A stretch of DNA of 64,000 nt from Roseimaritima sediminicola (GCF_009618275.1 NZ_WIAD01000005.1:1-64000), one strand, 5' to 3'. Shown: positions 16,186 through 24,919, counted from the first letter of the stretch. Notes: a model not told the origin generated them from the letters alone. Translations and numbers: made by a program.

Positions 16186-17181
16186 CCCCCCCTCCCACGC
16201 TTTCCGCAGCCGCTCGAGGCCTTCGGCGTTGCTGACCGCCGGCTGGTACCCCAGCCTTTGGCGGGCGGCGGAGATGTCGAAGTAGTGGTCCTTGGCCAGC
16301 TGGGCTGCTAGGAAACGCGTCATCGGCGGCTCGCTCTTGCGCCCCGTGGCCCGGTACAGGCCTTCTAGGACCGCGCCCGCTCGCCACGCCGCGGCGAAAC
16401 CGATCCGCCGGCGCGGTGGTTCGACGCCGGCCGCTTGCAGCACGTCGGCGATCCATTTCCAGCAGGGCACCGGTTCGTCCTGGGTAATGAAATAGGCGCG
16501 TCCGCCCGCCGGGCTGTTCGCATCTTCGTCCAACCGGTCCAGGGCGCAGAGGTGAGCGGCTGCGGCGTTTTCCACGTGCACCGTGTCGATCCGGTTTTGC
16601 CCATCGCCGACGATGCGCAGCCGCCCCGAACGAGCGCGGGCGATCAGCCGTGGGAAGAGATGCGGGTCCTGTTCGCCCCAAATCAAATGCGGACGCAGCG
16701 AAGCGGTTTGCAGCGAGCCCGGCCGATGAGCCGCCAGGACCGCTTGTTCGCCCAGCGCTTTGGTGTGCGGGTAATGGCACAGCCACCGAGTCGGGTAGGG
16801 GGCCGATTCATCGATGCCCGATTGATCCTGGCCATCGAACGTCACGCTGGGGCTGCTCGTATAGACCAACGCCTTAACGCCCTCGGCCTCGCAGCCGCGG
16901 AGCACGTTCTCGGTGCCCAGCGTGTTGATCTCGTAGTACGACTTCCAGCTGCCCCACACCCCGGCCTTGGCGGCCGTGTGCACGACGGCGTCGACGCCGC
17001 GGCAAGCCTCCCGCACGGTGGTCGCATCGCGAACGTCACCCTGGTGCAGCTGCATCCCGGCGTCGGTCAGCTGTGGGTACTCGCGGCGGCCCAGCCCACG
17101 AACGCTGTCGCCGCGGCGGAGCAGTTGACGGACGATTTCCGAGCCGAGGAAGCCACCGCATCCGGTTACCAATACATGCAT
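16177..17181 (-). CDS. NAD-dependent epimerase/3-beta-HSD family reductase, OleD-like
   Basis: This 334-residue extended SDR has an NAD motif GCGGFLGSEIV, the HTAAKAGVWGSW segment, TSSPSVTF, and a catalytic YPHTK (YxxxK). The AAKAGVWGS and RPHLIWGEQD pieces resemble OleD, the reductase of long-chain olefin biosynthesis. The wider 3-beta-hydroxysteroid dehydrogenase family is the safer call. It lies upstream, on the same strand, of the ketosynthase-ACP-oxidoreductase operon, separated by 630 bp of repeats. A functional link is plausible but unproven. The last residues (GGVG) and the stop lie in a heptad repeat. Confidence 0.8.
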   Translation of the reverse strand: MHVLVTGCGGFLGSEIVRQLLRRGDSVRGLGRREYPQLTDAGMQLHQGDVRDATTVREACRGVDAVVHTAAKAGVWGSWKSYYEINTLGTENVLRGCEAEGVKALVYTSSPSVTFDGQDQSGIDESAPYPTRWLCHYPHTKALGEQAVLAAHRPGSLQTASLRPHLIWGEQDPHLFPRLIARARSGRLRIVGDGQNRIDTVHVENAAAAHLCALDRLDEDANSPAGGRAYFITQDEPVPCWKWIADVLQAAGVEPPRRRIGFAAAWRAGAVLEGLYRATGRKSEPPMTRFLAAQLAKDHYFDISAARQRLGYQPAVSNAEGLERLRKAWEGGVG

Positions 17182-17199
17182 TGTAGGATTGTCTCGTCG

Positions 17200-19110
17200 C
17201 TAGTTTTTAGGCAGATCGATCACGCCGTCCCAGCCCGGCGGAGCGACGCGGCCGTGACGAGCGATCGTGGCGGTTAGGAAATCCTTGGCACGATCGGCCG
17301 TGGGCACTTCGTGCAGGGCGGCGAACGCTTCGTCCCAGCGGCCCAGGATCAGGGCATCCAGCGCGGCTTCGTACTGCCCCAGATCCTCGTCGCTCAGCGG
17401 CGACTGAGGCCCGGCCGGCGGCAGCAATTGGCAGACGTCGATGGCCGACTGGAAGCCTGCCGGGCGCACGCGCAGCAAGCGGCGGACGCGAGCGACCGTG
17501 GGCGGGACGCTGTGGCGGACAAACGTGGCGGTCGGTTCGTCGATCAGGATCTCGGCGGCCAGGGGACGCGTCATGCCTTCCAGCCGGCTGGCCAGGTTCA
17601 CCACCGGTCCGAACGCCGTCACCTTGACCTGGTCGATCGTGCCGATGCGGCCGGCTACGGCGCGGCCCGTGGCGATGCCGATCCCGCAGCGAAACCCGCT
17701 CATCGGGCGATTGGCCCCGGTCGCCGCGGTGAGGAATTCATCGTTGATCGCCAGCGCCGCCCGGCAAGCTCGTCCCGGGGCGTCGGCCTGGTCCAGCGGC
17801 CAACCCCAAAAGCCCATCGCCGCGTCGCCGTGGAAGTCGCCGACCACGCCGTCGCGGTCCAGGATGTGCCGCGTCATCACGCCCAGAGCTTCGCTGACGC
17901 GCGTCAGCAGGTCCAGCAGCTGGTCCGACGCCTGTTCGCTGCGGCGCGAGAAACCGCGGAGGTCGCAGAACAGCACCGACACGTCGGCCTCACGCGGCTC
18001 GAGCACTTCGTCGGCGTCGCGGGTCGCCAGGGCGTCCATCACGACCGGAGCGAAGAACCGCCGCAGCCCGGCTTGCCGCCGCTGCAGCGAACGGACTTGG
18101 CGCAAGTTGCCCAGCGTCGTGGCGACCAGTTCGGTGAATTTGACGTCGTCCTGCAGATCGGTCGGGGCGGCTTGCAGCGATTGTTCCAGCCGCACCCCAC
18201 CGTGCACGCCCAGCTGTCCCGTCACGTACAGGGCCCAGCCGCGACAGGCGTCCGAGGGGATCGGCACACAGAACGCCCAGTCGACATCTTCGCTGGCCGT
18301 GTAAGCGGTCCCGGCCGGGGCGTCGTCCTTTCGCGAGCGGCCGCTCCACAGGTGCAGCACGCTCTCGCCCGCACGCACCGCTCGGCGAGCCAACCGCGCA
18401 CTGGGGCTCGGGCCCGGCCGGTCGGCCAGTCGCGTGTCGTAGTGCAGCACCCGCACCTCGTCTCCGGCGGTCGAAGACACATCGTCTTGGTCGCTCTTTG
18501 ATTCGTCCCCGTCATCCGGGGCGTTTGGGGGTGTCGTCGGCGGGGCCGTCTTATTCTGGACGACCTGCAGAATGGCCACGGCCGAGGCATCCGGCGTGGC
18601 CTGCAGCAGCACGCCGGCGACCCGCACCAACAATTCGTTGTCGTTGCTGCTGCCGGCGATCAAGTCGGGAAGCCGGCCCAGCACATCGATTCGGCGGGGC
18701 GCATCGCGGAAGCCTTGTCGCCGCAGCATCGCGCGGTCGTACGCGTGTTCGGTGACGCCCACGGCATCGTCGGAATCGGAGCTGACGGCCGGCCGGTTGG
18801 CCAGGGTGAACGTGGTGCGTCCGATGACAAAATGTTCGCCGGCAGCCAGCACAAAACGGTCGCTGCGTTGGCCGAAGTGAAAGATCGGATTGCGGCCCGA
18901 AGGCAGCCGCTGGACCAGCACGCGGCCATCGCTTTGCAGCGTCACTCGCGCGTGCTCGCGCGAGATCCGGTCATCCCATTCGACCTGCCAGGTACCTTCG
19001 ACGCGGCCGATGCAAACGCTGGGCGCAGGCCCATCGCCATCGCCACCAGCGGGCAGCGTCCGCCGCCACCGGTCGCTCATCCGAGGCCCCTGGGCGATCA
19101 AGTCAGGCAT
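17200..19110 (-). CDS. FHA domain-containing adenylate/guanylate cyclase
   Basis: This is a predicted class III nucleotide cyclase. Counting from the ATG at 19110 (636 residues), an FHA-like domain at about 25-110 contains SREHARV and LPSGRNP. A GAF-like region follows. The cyclase domain at about 370-560 contains VSVLFCDLRGFSRRSE (metal-binding Asp), GDAAMGFWG, GIGIATGRAVAGRIG and AFGPVVNLASRLE. It makes a cyclic nucleotide, probably in response to a phosphorylated partner bound by FHA. The frame continues to 19182, but a TACAAT box at 19156-19161 (minus strand) would put transcription start inside that part, which supports the ATG at 19110. Confidence 0.85.
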   Translation of the reverse strand: MPDLIAQGPRMSDRWRRTLPAGGDGDGPAPSVCIGRVEGTWQVEWDDRISREHARVTLQSDGRVLVQRLPSGRNPIFHFGQRSDRFVLAAGEHFVIGRTTFTLANRPAVSSDSDDAVGVTEHAYDRAMLRRQGFRDAPRRIDVLGRLPDLIAGSSNDNELLVRVAGVLLQATPDASAVAILQVVQNKTAPPTTPPNAPDDGDESKSDQDDVSSTAGDEVRVLHYDTRLADRPGPSPSARLARRAVRAGESVLHLWSGRSRKDDAPAGTAYTASEDVDWAFCVPIPSDACRGWALYVTGQLGVHGGVRLEQSLQAAPTDLQDDVKFTELVATTLGNLRQVRSLQRRQAGLRRFFAPVVMDALATRDADEVLEPREADVSVLFCDLRGFSRRSEQASDQLLDLLTRVSEALGVMTRHILDRDGVVGDFHGDAAMGFWGWPLDQADAPGRACRAALAINDEFLTAATGANRPMSGFRCGIGIATGRAVAGRIGTIDQVKVTAFGPVVNLASRLEGMTRPLAAEILIDEPTATFVRHSVPPTVARVRRLLRVRPAGFQSAIDVCQLLPPAGPQSPLSDEDLGQYEAALDALILGRWDEAFAALHEVPTADRAKDFLTATIARHGRVAPPGWDGVIDLPKN

Positions 19111-19155
19111 CGAGTCAGCCGGCAAAGAAGAGAAGAATGACGAGACAGCCGCGGT

Positions 19156-19161
19156 ATTGTA
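19156..19161 (-). promoter_or_regulatory. candidate -10 element TACAAT
   Basis: On the minus strand CGTTACAATACC lies 46 nt before the ATG at 19110. It fits the -10 pattern seen before other genes in this window. Confidence 0.35.
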
Positions 19162-19207
19162 ACGGCAGACGGCCAAGGGCAAACGGAGGGAGAGGGAAGC
19201 GTGGGTT

Positions 19208-19442
19208 GGTTGTTGGTTGTTGGTTGTTGGTTGTTGGTTGTTGGTTGTTGGTTGTTGGTTGTTGGTTGTTGGTTGTTGGTTGATGGTTGATGGTTGATGG
19301 TTGATGGTTGATGAGCCCCGTAGCTGAACTCGCCAGAGTTTGGTTGTTCGTGGCGAGTGGCGAGTGGCGAGTGGCGAGTGGCGAGTGGCGAGTGGCGAGT
19401 TGCGAGTTGCGAGTTGCGAGTTGCGAGTTGCGAGTTGCGAGT
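19208..19442. repeat. heptanucleotide arrays (GGTTGTT)10 (GGTTGAT)5 and (GGCGAGT)7 (TGCGAGT)6
   Basis: Ten perfect GGTTGTT units (19208-19277) change to five GGTTGAT units (19278-19312). A copy of the CGTAGCTGAACTCGCCAGAG repeat follows. Seven GGCGAGT units (19352-19400) then switch to six TGCGAGT units (19401-19442). All have a 7-bp period, so the reading frame is not preserved between units. No coding role is supported. A shorter inverted version lies at 16136-16185. Confidence 0.85.
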
Positions 19443-19460
19443 TCGGATGGTGCTCGATTT

Positions 19461-19780
19461 GAGATTTTCAGATTTCCTAACTCTACCGGATTCTATGTAC
19501 GCGAATTTTCATTCGTAACTCGTGTTTTAGTCCCGCAGGGACGGCAGGATGTAGCCACGGGCGCGAGGTGCGTGGTACGAGAACGACACGATTACGCTAG
19601 TCCCGAAGGGACGACAGGAGATGCATTCCTGTCGTCCCTTCGGGACTAAATGCCGTTGGGGGCACCCATACCATGGGCTGACGCCCATGGCTACATTCTG
19701 TCGCCACTGGCGTGGCTGCTGCGACCGAGCTTCGCACGCCATACATAGATTCCGTTAGAATCAGCAGATTTCAGATTTCC
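19461..19780. mobile_element. TIR-bounded repeat element B (about 320 bp, non-coding)
   Basis: The left boundary TAACTCTACCGGATTCTATG pairs with the right boundary CATAGATTCCGTTAGAATC. Identical 12-bp direct repeats TTTCAGATTTCC flank it (19466-19477 and 19769-19780). The inside has a 21-bp perfect stem (19599-19619 with 19627-19647, 7-nt loop) based on AGTCCCGAAGGGACGACAGG, and a CCATGGGCTGACGCCCATGG palindrome. The right flank supplies the stop codon of the next gene. Confidence 0.65.
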
Positions 19781-21063
19781 ATCTCCCCCGCGGCGCTGCC
19801 GGCGACGTGGCCGGTGCTGAAGGCGCTTTGGAAGTTGTAGCCGCCGATCCAGCCGTCCAGGTCCAGGATCTCGCCGGCGATGTATAAACCCGGCACCAGG
19901 CGGCTCTGCATCGTCCGCGGATCCACCTCGCTCAGCCGCACGCCGCCGGCGGTGACTTCGGCTTTCTCAAATCCGCGCGAACCGTGCACGTGCAGCTCGC
20001 AGCGCTTGACGCTCTCGACCAATCGCCGCAGCGCCGCGTCGCTGTGGCCGGCCAGCGGCTGAGCGGCCGCGTCGCCAGCGGCTTGCTGGACCAGCTCGGC
20101 GGCCAGTCGCCGCGGCAGCCGCTGGGCGAGCAGTCCGGCGACGTTCTGCCCGCCGGCTCGCTGCCGCTGGGCGGTGAGCCAGTCGAGCAACTGTCCGTCG
20201 CTGGTGTCCGGCAAGAAGTCGGCACGCAGCCGCCGCTGCTCGGGACCTTTCGGGATGGTCAGTTCGCGGCTGACGTCCATCACGGCCGGGCCGGAGAAGC
20301 CTTGGTGGGTGAACAGGAATCCGCCCCGGCGCAGGCACTCGGGTTTGGCTTTGCGGCGAGCTTTCTTGGCCGTCGCTCCGGCCGCTTCCGGCCGCTGCCA
20401 GACGCCCAGCTGGACGTCGTCCAGGGTGACGCCGCTGAGCTGCCGGGACCAGGCCGCGCCGCCGGTCAGCGGTACCAGGGCCGGGCGCGTCGGTTCGATC
20501 GTGTGTCCGAGCCGCTCCAGCCAGCCGTAGCCGTCGCCGGTGGTGCCGCAGCCGGGCCAGCTGCGGCCGCCGGAGGTGACGATCACGCGGCGGGCCGACA
20601 GCGGTCCGGCGGCCGTATCGAGCCGGAAGCCGTCCGCGCACCGATGCAGCTCGCGCACGCCGGCTTCGGTTCGCAGGCGAACGCCGCGGCGCAGCACGTC
20701 GGCGAGCAGGGCATCGCGAACCTCGACCGCGCGGTCATTCTGCGGAAACACCTTGCCGGTCGCTTCGACTTTCGTTGCCACGCCCAGCCGGTTGAACATC
20801 GCCACGGTGTCGCGAGGCGTTAACTCCTGGAGGGCCTGACGCAGGAATCGCCCGGGGCGTCCGAAGGCTGCGAGGATGCCTTCGGCGTCGCAGTCGTGGG
20901 TCAGATTGCAGCGCGTGCCGCCGCTCATCAGGATTTTGGCACCCGTTTTGCGGTTCTTCTCCAGCAGCACGATTCGCCGGCCGTCGGCTCGCTCGGCGGC
21001 TCGGGCTGCCGCCACCAAACCGGCCGCTCCGGCCCCCACGATCGCGATGTCGAAATCCGGCAA
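19771..21063 (-). CDS. HI0933/YhiN family NAD(P)/FAD-dependent oxidoreductase
   Basis: This 430-residue flavoprotein starts with FDIAIVGAGAAGLVAAARA and has LLEKNRKTGAKILMSGGTRC followed by NLTH, the strongly conserved HI0933-family block. It also has TGKVFPQNDRA, TSGGRSWPGCGTTGDGY and a C-terminal GLYIAGEILDLDGWIGGYN. Family members are conserved but biochemically poorly understood. The length is normal. The last three codons and the stop (ATG GAA ATC TGA region) lie in the direct repeat that ends element B. Confidence 0.9.
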   Translation of the reverse strand: MPDFDIAIVGAGAAGLVAAARAAERADGRRIVLLEKNRKTGAKILMSGGTRCNLTHDCDAEGILAAFGRPGRFLRQALQELTPRDTVAMFNRLGVATKVEATGKVFPQNDRAVEVRDALLADVLRRGVRLRTEAGVRELHRCADGFRLDTAAGPLSARRVIVTSGGRSWPGCGTTGDGYGWLERLGHTIEPTRPALVPLTGGAAWSRQLSGVTLDDVQLGVWQRPEAAGATAKKARRKAKPECLRRGGFLFTHQGFSGPAVMDVSRELTIPKGPEQRRLRADFLPDTSDGQLLDWLTAQRQRAGGQNVAGLLAQRLPRRLAAELVQQAAGDAAAQPLAGHSDAALRRLVESVKRCELHVHGSRGFEKAEVTAGGVRLSEVDPRTMQSRLVPGLYIAGEILDLDGWIGGYNFQSAFSTGHVAGSAAGEMEI

Positions 21064-21184
21064 AAAAGTGTCCCGTTAACAAGGGGAATGCGATGATCTT
21101 ACTGATGGCGAAACACCGGCCAACACGTAACATTTTTCTCGCCGGTCCGCTTAGGAGGATAGCCCACCACACAGGAGAAAAATT

Positions 21185-21295
21185 ATGCCTGACGGACAAC
21201 GCAAACGCCGACACAGTGACAACCTAGCCAAACGCCGCTGGTACGCCCACTACCGTTCGCTGCGGTTTACCCGCCGGTTTGGTTTGGCCGGTTAG
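21185..21295 (+). CDS. small basic peptide (36 residues)
   Basis: ATG at 21185 is preceded at a good distance by AGGAG (CACAGGAGAAAAATT). The frame encodes MPDGQRKRRHSDNLAKRRW and continues with YAHYRSLRF, ending at TAG 21293-21295. It is rich in Arg/Lys and aromatic residues, as RNA-binding small proteins are. It stands in a 323-bp space between two minus-strand genes, and the strong ribosome-binding site argues against chance. I do not recognise the family, and existence as a gene is inferred. Confidence 0.5.
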   Translation: MPDGQRKRRHSDNLAKRRWYAHYRSLRFTRRFGLAG

Positions 21296-21325
21296 TGGTG
21301 TATCAGCATTTGATTCTAGAATCTG

Positions 21326-21353
21326 GCCGTAGCTGAAGTCGCCAGACTTTGGA
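21326..21353. repeat. single intact copy of the GTAGCTGAAGTCGCC repeat
   Basis: CCGTAGCTGAAGTCGCCAGA followed by CTTTGG is an uninterrupted copy of the dispersed repeat that is split by the MITE at 2967-3084. Confidence 0.6.
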
Positions 21354-21386
21354 CCGCCTCGCCGCTTCCTAGCCGAAGCTTGAACA

Positions 21387-22718
21387 TTAGTCCTGCCGCC
21401 TCAGATCCACGCACACGCAGGCTTCGTCATTGCGGACGAAGACGCACCCACCCGCCCAAGCCGGAGCCGACCAGACGACTCGCCGCCCATACGCCGTCGC
21501 CGTGGGAGCGATGATTTTTGTCCGGTCGATTTCTTGATAACCCTCCGGCGATAGTCGCGTGATCACCAGCTCGCCGCCTTCGGTGAACATCCACACGTGG
21601 TCCTTGTGCCGGACCATAAACGCGGTCCCGACTTTCTGTGGTCGCTCGCTCTGGAGCGGAGCGGTCGATTCCCACAGCCGCTGGCCGCTGGCGAAATCCA
21701 CCGCGTACAGCACCCCGTCCTGGCTCATGCCGTACATCGTGCCGGCCTCGACAAACGGTTGGACGTTCACCGGCGAGAGAGCCGCCCGGCGCACATCCCG
21801 CCACAGCACGGTGGCCGCCGGCCGGTCTTGATCCAGTTCCACCAACAGGTTGCGGCGGCTGAATCCGCCGGCGAACAGCAGTCCCTCGTGGTAAACGGGC
21901 GTCATGATCACCGAGCCGTTGTCCGCCTCGTAGGGCACCGACCAGTAGGCTTGGCCCGTTTCCGGATCGACCGATTCCAAGGCTCCGGCGTGCAGCAGAA
22001 TTAATTGCCGGACGCCCGCCGCCCGAATGATCGTCGGCGGGCAGTATCCCTGTTCGGGACTGGTGCCCTGCCGCCAGATCTCTTCGCCGCTGTGTTTGTC
22101 GAGCGCCACGGCATGGCTGCCCGGCCCGCCGGCGACCACGATCAAGCGAGGTCCGTCGACCAGCGGATGCCCGGCGTATCCCCACAGCGGCGTTTTCGCA
22201 CCGTAGGCCTTCGGCAGATTCTTCGACCAGAGGACTCGCCCGTCGGCGGTGGCCAAGCAGTGCAGGTGGCCCTCGGCGCCCAGCGTGTACACGCGGTCTT
22301 CGTCGACCGTGGGCGTGCAGCGAGGGCCGTTGGGGTAGGAGATGTCGTAGTGCACCGGGTAGGCGTGCTGCCACAGCACGCGGCCATCGTTCTGATCCAG
22401 GCACAGCACGCGTTCCAGGCCCGTCGCGTTCTCCGGCAGCGACTCGTCCAATTTGTCGGCGGTCCGGTAATCGGTCAGGAAGACGCGGCCATCGGCCACG
22501 GCCGGACCGCTGTAGCCGTTGGCGACCGGCGTTTTCCAGCGGACCGGCGGACCGGCCTCGGGAAAGGTGTCGACGATTCCCTGCTCGCGCCACACGTTGT
22601 CACGCTCCGGGCCCATCCACTGGGGCCAGTCGTCACCGCGAACCGAAGTCGCCGCGAGGCAGGAAAGAGACAGAGCAAGCCAGGCGGCACAGACGCCGCG
22701 TTGAAGGGTGCGTCGCAT
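21387..22718 (-). CDS. secreted PQQ-like beta-propeller repeat protein
   Basis: This protein of about 443 residues has a signal peptide (RRTLQRGVCAAWLALSLSCL, cleaved near VRG-DDW). It starts the mature chain with DDWPQWMGPERDNVWRE, the typical opening of planctomycete PQQ-like propellers. Blades of the GRVLWQH, EIWRQGT, GQRLWES kind recur about every 40 residues. No PQQ-binding dehydrogenase residues are apparent, so it is more likely a scaffold or unknown binding protein of the BamB-like fold. The ATG at 22718 was chosen because it directly precedes the signal peptide; the frame opens 13 codons earlier. Confidence 0.82.
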   Translation of the reverse strand: MRRTLQRGVCAAWLALSLSCLAATSVRGDDWPQWMGPERDNVWREQGIVDTFPEAGPPVRWKTPVANGYSGPAVADGRVFLTDYRTADKLDESLPENATGLERVLCLDQNDGRVLWQHAYPVHYDISYPNGPRCTPTVDEDRVYTLGAEGHLHCLATADGRVLWSKNLPKAYGAKTPLWGYAGHPLVDGPRLIVVAGGPGSHAVALDKHSGEEIWRQGTSPEQGYCPPTIIRAAGVRQLILLHAGALESVDPETGQAYWSVPYEADNGSVIMTPVYHEGLLFAGGFSRRNLLVELDQDRPAATVLWRDVRRAALSPVNVQPFVEAGTMYGMSQDGVLYAVDFASGQRLWESTAPLQSERPQKVGTAFMVRHKDHVWMFTEGGELVITRLSPEGYQEIDRTKIIAPTATAYGRRVVWSAPAWAGGCVFVRNDEACVCVDLRRQD

Positions 22719-22760
22719 GATGATGGGAAGCAAAGGAGGGAAGGGGGCAGGGGCCACAGA

Positions 22761-22932
22761 GTAGCTCGGCTGTCCCAGCCGAGACCAGGCAGGTTCACAG
22801 GCTGGAAGCCTATGCCACTGCTTTCACAGGCTGGAAGCCTATGCCACTGTTCACAGGCTGGAAGCCTATGCCACTGTTCACAGGCTGGAAGCCTATGCCA
22901 CTGTTCACAGGCTGGAAGCCTATGCCACTATT
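22761..22932. repeat. hairpin plus five tandem CACAGGCTGGAAGCCTATGC units
   Basis: After an AGCTCGGCTGTCCCAGCCGA hairpin, five units begin at 22796, 22825, 22852, 22879 and 22906, with spacing of 29, 27, 27 and 27 bp. The unit translates as TGWKPMPLF in one frame and is a member of the dispersed family at 8.2, 34.0 and 63.8 kb. The last unit touches the stop codon of the MutS-like gene. Confidence 0.8.
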
Positions 22933-24919
22933 GATCGCCCAGGCCTACCATTTCCAGCAGGCGCAGGGCGTTGGTCGTGGGCGTCACGCCTTGTCGCATC
23001 ACGTAGTCGAAAGTCATCGTGTCGCGACCCTCGGCGTCTTGTTCGATCGTTTCGCGGAAGTGTACCGGATGGGCGACGCTTTTCAGCAGCGGATCGTCGG
23101 CCAGGTCCAGGTCGTGGGTGCTGATCGCGCCGATCGCTCCGGAGTCGATCAGATGTCCCAGCACGCGAGCGACCGCGATCTGGCGTTCGCGGTTATTGGT
23201 GCCCTGCAGGATTTCGTCCAGCAGGTACAGCACGCGGCGGTCCTGGCTCGCGCGACGTTGGCGAGCGTGCTGGACGACGGCGCGGAGCCGTTTCAGTTCG
23301 GCCATGTAAAACGAGACGCCTTCGCGAACACTGTCGCGAACGCGAATGCTGGTCGAAAGCTCCAGCGACGGCAGCGCCAGTTCGGCCGCGCACACCGGAC
23401 CGCCGGCCGCGGCCAGCATGGCGTTCAGGCCCACCGAGCGGAGCATGGTGCTTTTGCCCGACATGTTCGACCCGGTCACCAACAGCACGCTCCCCGGCGG
23501 ACCGATCACCACGTCGTTGGACACGCGCTCGGAATCGGCAAGCAGCGGATGGCCCAGCTGTTTGGCCGCCAGCGTGCAGTCGTCGGCGGGCGTCGTCCAA
23601 GTGGCTTCGGCCCAGGCCGGGTATTCATCGCGCAGGGCGGCCAGCGACATAAAGGCTTCGAGCGAACCGAGGGCGTCGAACCAGTCGGCGACGTTGCCGC
23701 CGTGTTTACGCTGCCACTTCTCCAGCGCCACCAACACATGCACGTCCCACAACGCGACCGCCTGCAGGACCACGTACACCAGAAACAACAGTCCCGAATG
23801 ACGCAGCGACGCCATCGCGGCGGCCGTCTGCAACTGGGAAAGCGCCGCGACGGCGGACCCGTCGGGATCGTCGACCAACCGGCGCTTGATGTCGGCCAGC
23901 GTATCGGGTTGGTCGGGCAGGTGTTCGGCGGTGGCAAACAGGCGAGTGTAACCGTCGACGTCGCCGCGGCCGCTGAGCGCGACCGAAAAGATGTCGTGGA
24001 TCGGTCCCAGGTGCAGCACGGTCAGCAGGACGTTGAAGGTCACCACGCCGCCGACAGCGGCCAGCAGGATCGGGACGCTGGTCATGACGATCCCGAGGAT
24101 CACGCCCAGGACCAGCACGATGGGCGAGAGCCGCGCCCAGATGCGCAGCCAGTCGCGACCGTCCAGGTAGGTTTTGCTGCCGGCCCACTCGACAAAGCGG
24201 TCCGGTTCGGCGGTCCCATCGGCGACGCGTTTGGCCAGCAGGTAGAACGCTTCGCGGCTATCGCGATGCGGGGCCAACGCGGCGACGGCGGCCGCGCGGG
24301 CGGCCGCCGGTTCGGCCAGCGCCGGCCCGCCCAGCCAACGGGCCAGGGTTCTCAGTCCCGGGCCGGTCGAAGCCATCGACGCCAATTGAAACAGCGATCC
24401 GCGGCCGAACAGATCCAGGTCGTCGGCGACGTCGGCCGAGACTTCGTTCTCGTCCATCCAGGCCTCGGTGGGGTGCCACAGCGGCAAGCGATCCCAGCGG
24501 CGTTCGAGCCGTGCCACCAGCCGCCGCTGCACCGCGCGGGCGCGGCGAATCTCTTCCAGTTGATCGCGGACGCGTTGGTGCAGCGTGATGGCGACCAGGA
24601 AGGCCACCGCGGCGATCCAGCCCAGGTAAACCAATCCGCCCAGGCCCGGGCTGAGGTAGCCGAACAGCAGGCTGGCCCCGCCCACCAGAAAGGCTGTCAT
24701 GCGGAGGACGTGCCAGCGGCGATCGACCTGCTTGAGCTGTTCACGCTGCTCGGCCAGTGCCGTGAGGTTCCTCCTGTATCGATGCAGGGCCGTCTGGCAG
24801 CCGTCGGCTGCGGCCGGAACCGCCGGTCCGGCGTCCGCGCCGGCAGAGGTTGTCGGATCGCCGTCTGTCGCGGTCGAATCCGGTTGCGCAGGGGAGGGAG
24901 CGTTTTCGGGGAGCCGCAT
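22928..24919 (-). CDS. membrane-associated MutS-like ATPase
   Basis: The C-terminal ~200 residues are a MutS ATPase: Walker A GSNMSGKST (483-491), then LPSLELSTSIRVRDSVREG, Walker B YLLDEILQGTNNRER and STHDLDLA. The N-terminal part has no mismatch-recognition domain. Instead, hydrophobic segments lie near residues 70-110 (TAFLVGGASLLFGYLSP, GWIAAVAFLVAITL) and around 260-300. It therefore belongs to the membrane-linked MutS-like group rather than to MutS1 or Smr-bearing MutS2. Its role is unknown. It starts directly after the stop of the upstream membrane-protein gene (no gap), which suggests translational coupling. Confidence 0.82.
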   Translation of the reverse strand: MRLPENAPSPAQPDSTATDGDPTTSAGADAGPAVPAAADGCQTALHRYRRNLTALAEQREQLKQVDRRWHVLRMTAFLVGGASLLFGYLSPGLGGLVYLGWIAAVAFLVAITLHQRVRDQLEEIRRARAVQRRLVARLERRWDRLPLWHPTEAWMDENEVSADVADDLDLFGRGSLFQLASMASTGPGLRTLARWLGGPALAEPAAARAAAVAALAPHRDSREAFYLLAKRVADGTAEPDRFVEWAGSKTYLDGRDWLRIWARLSPIVLVLGVILGIVMTSVPILLAAVGGVVTFNVLLTVLHLGPIHDIFSVALSGRGDVDGYTRLFATAEHLPDQPDTLADIKRRLVDDPDGSAVAALSQLQTAAAMASLRHSGLLFLVYVVLQAVALWDVHVLVALEKWQRKHGGNVADWFDALGSLEAFMSLAALRDEYPAWAEATWTTPADDCTLAAKQLGHPLLADSERVSNDVVIGPPGSVLLVTGSNMSGKSTMLRSVGLNAMLAAAGGPVCAAELALPSLELSTSIRVRDSVREGVSFYMAELKRLRAVVQHARQRRASQDRRVLYLLDEILQGTNNRERQIAVARVLGHLIDSGAIGAISTHDLDLADDPLLKSVAHPVHFRETIEQDAEGRDTMTFDYVMRQGVTPTTNALRLLEMVGLGDQ

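Noticed and set aside
22796-22932. CRISPR-like array
   Set aside because: The 27-bp units have no variable spacers. The same unit is scattered through the genome window.
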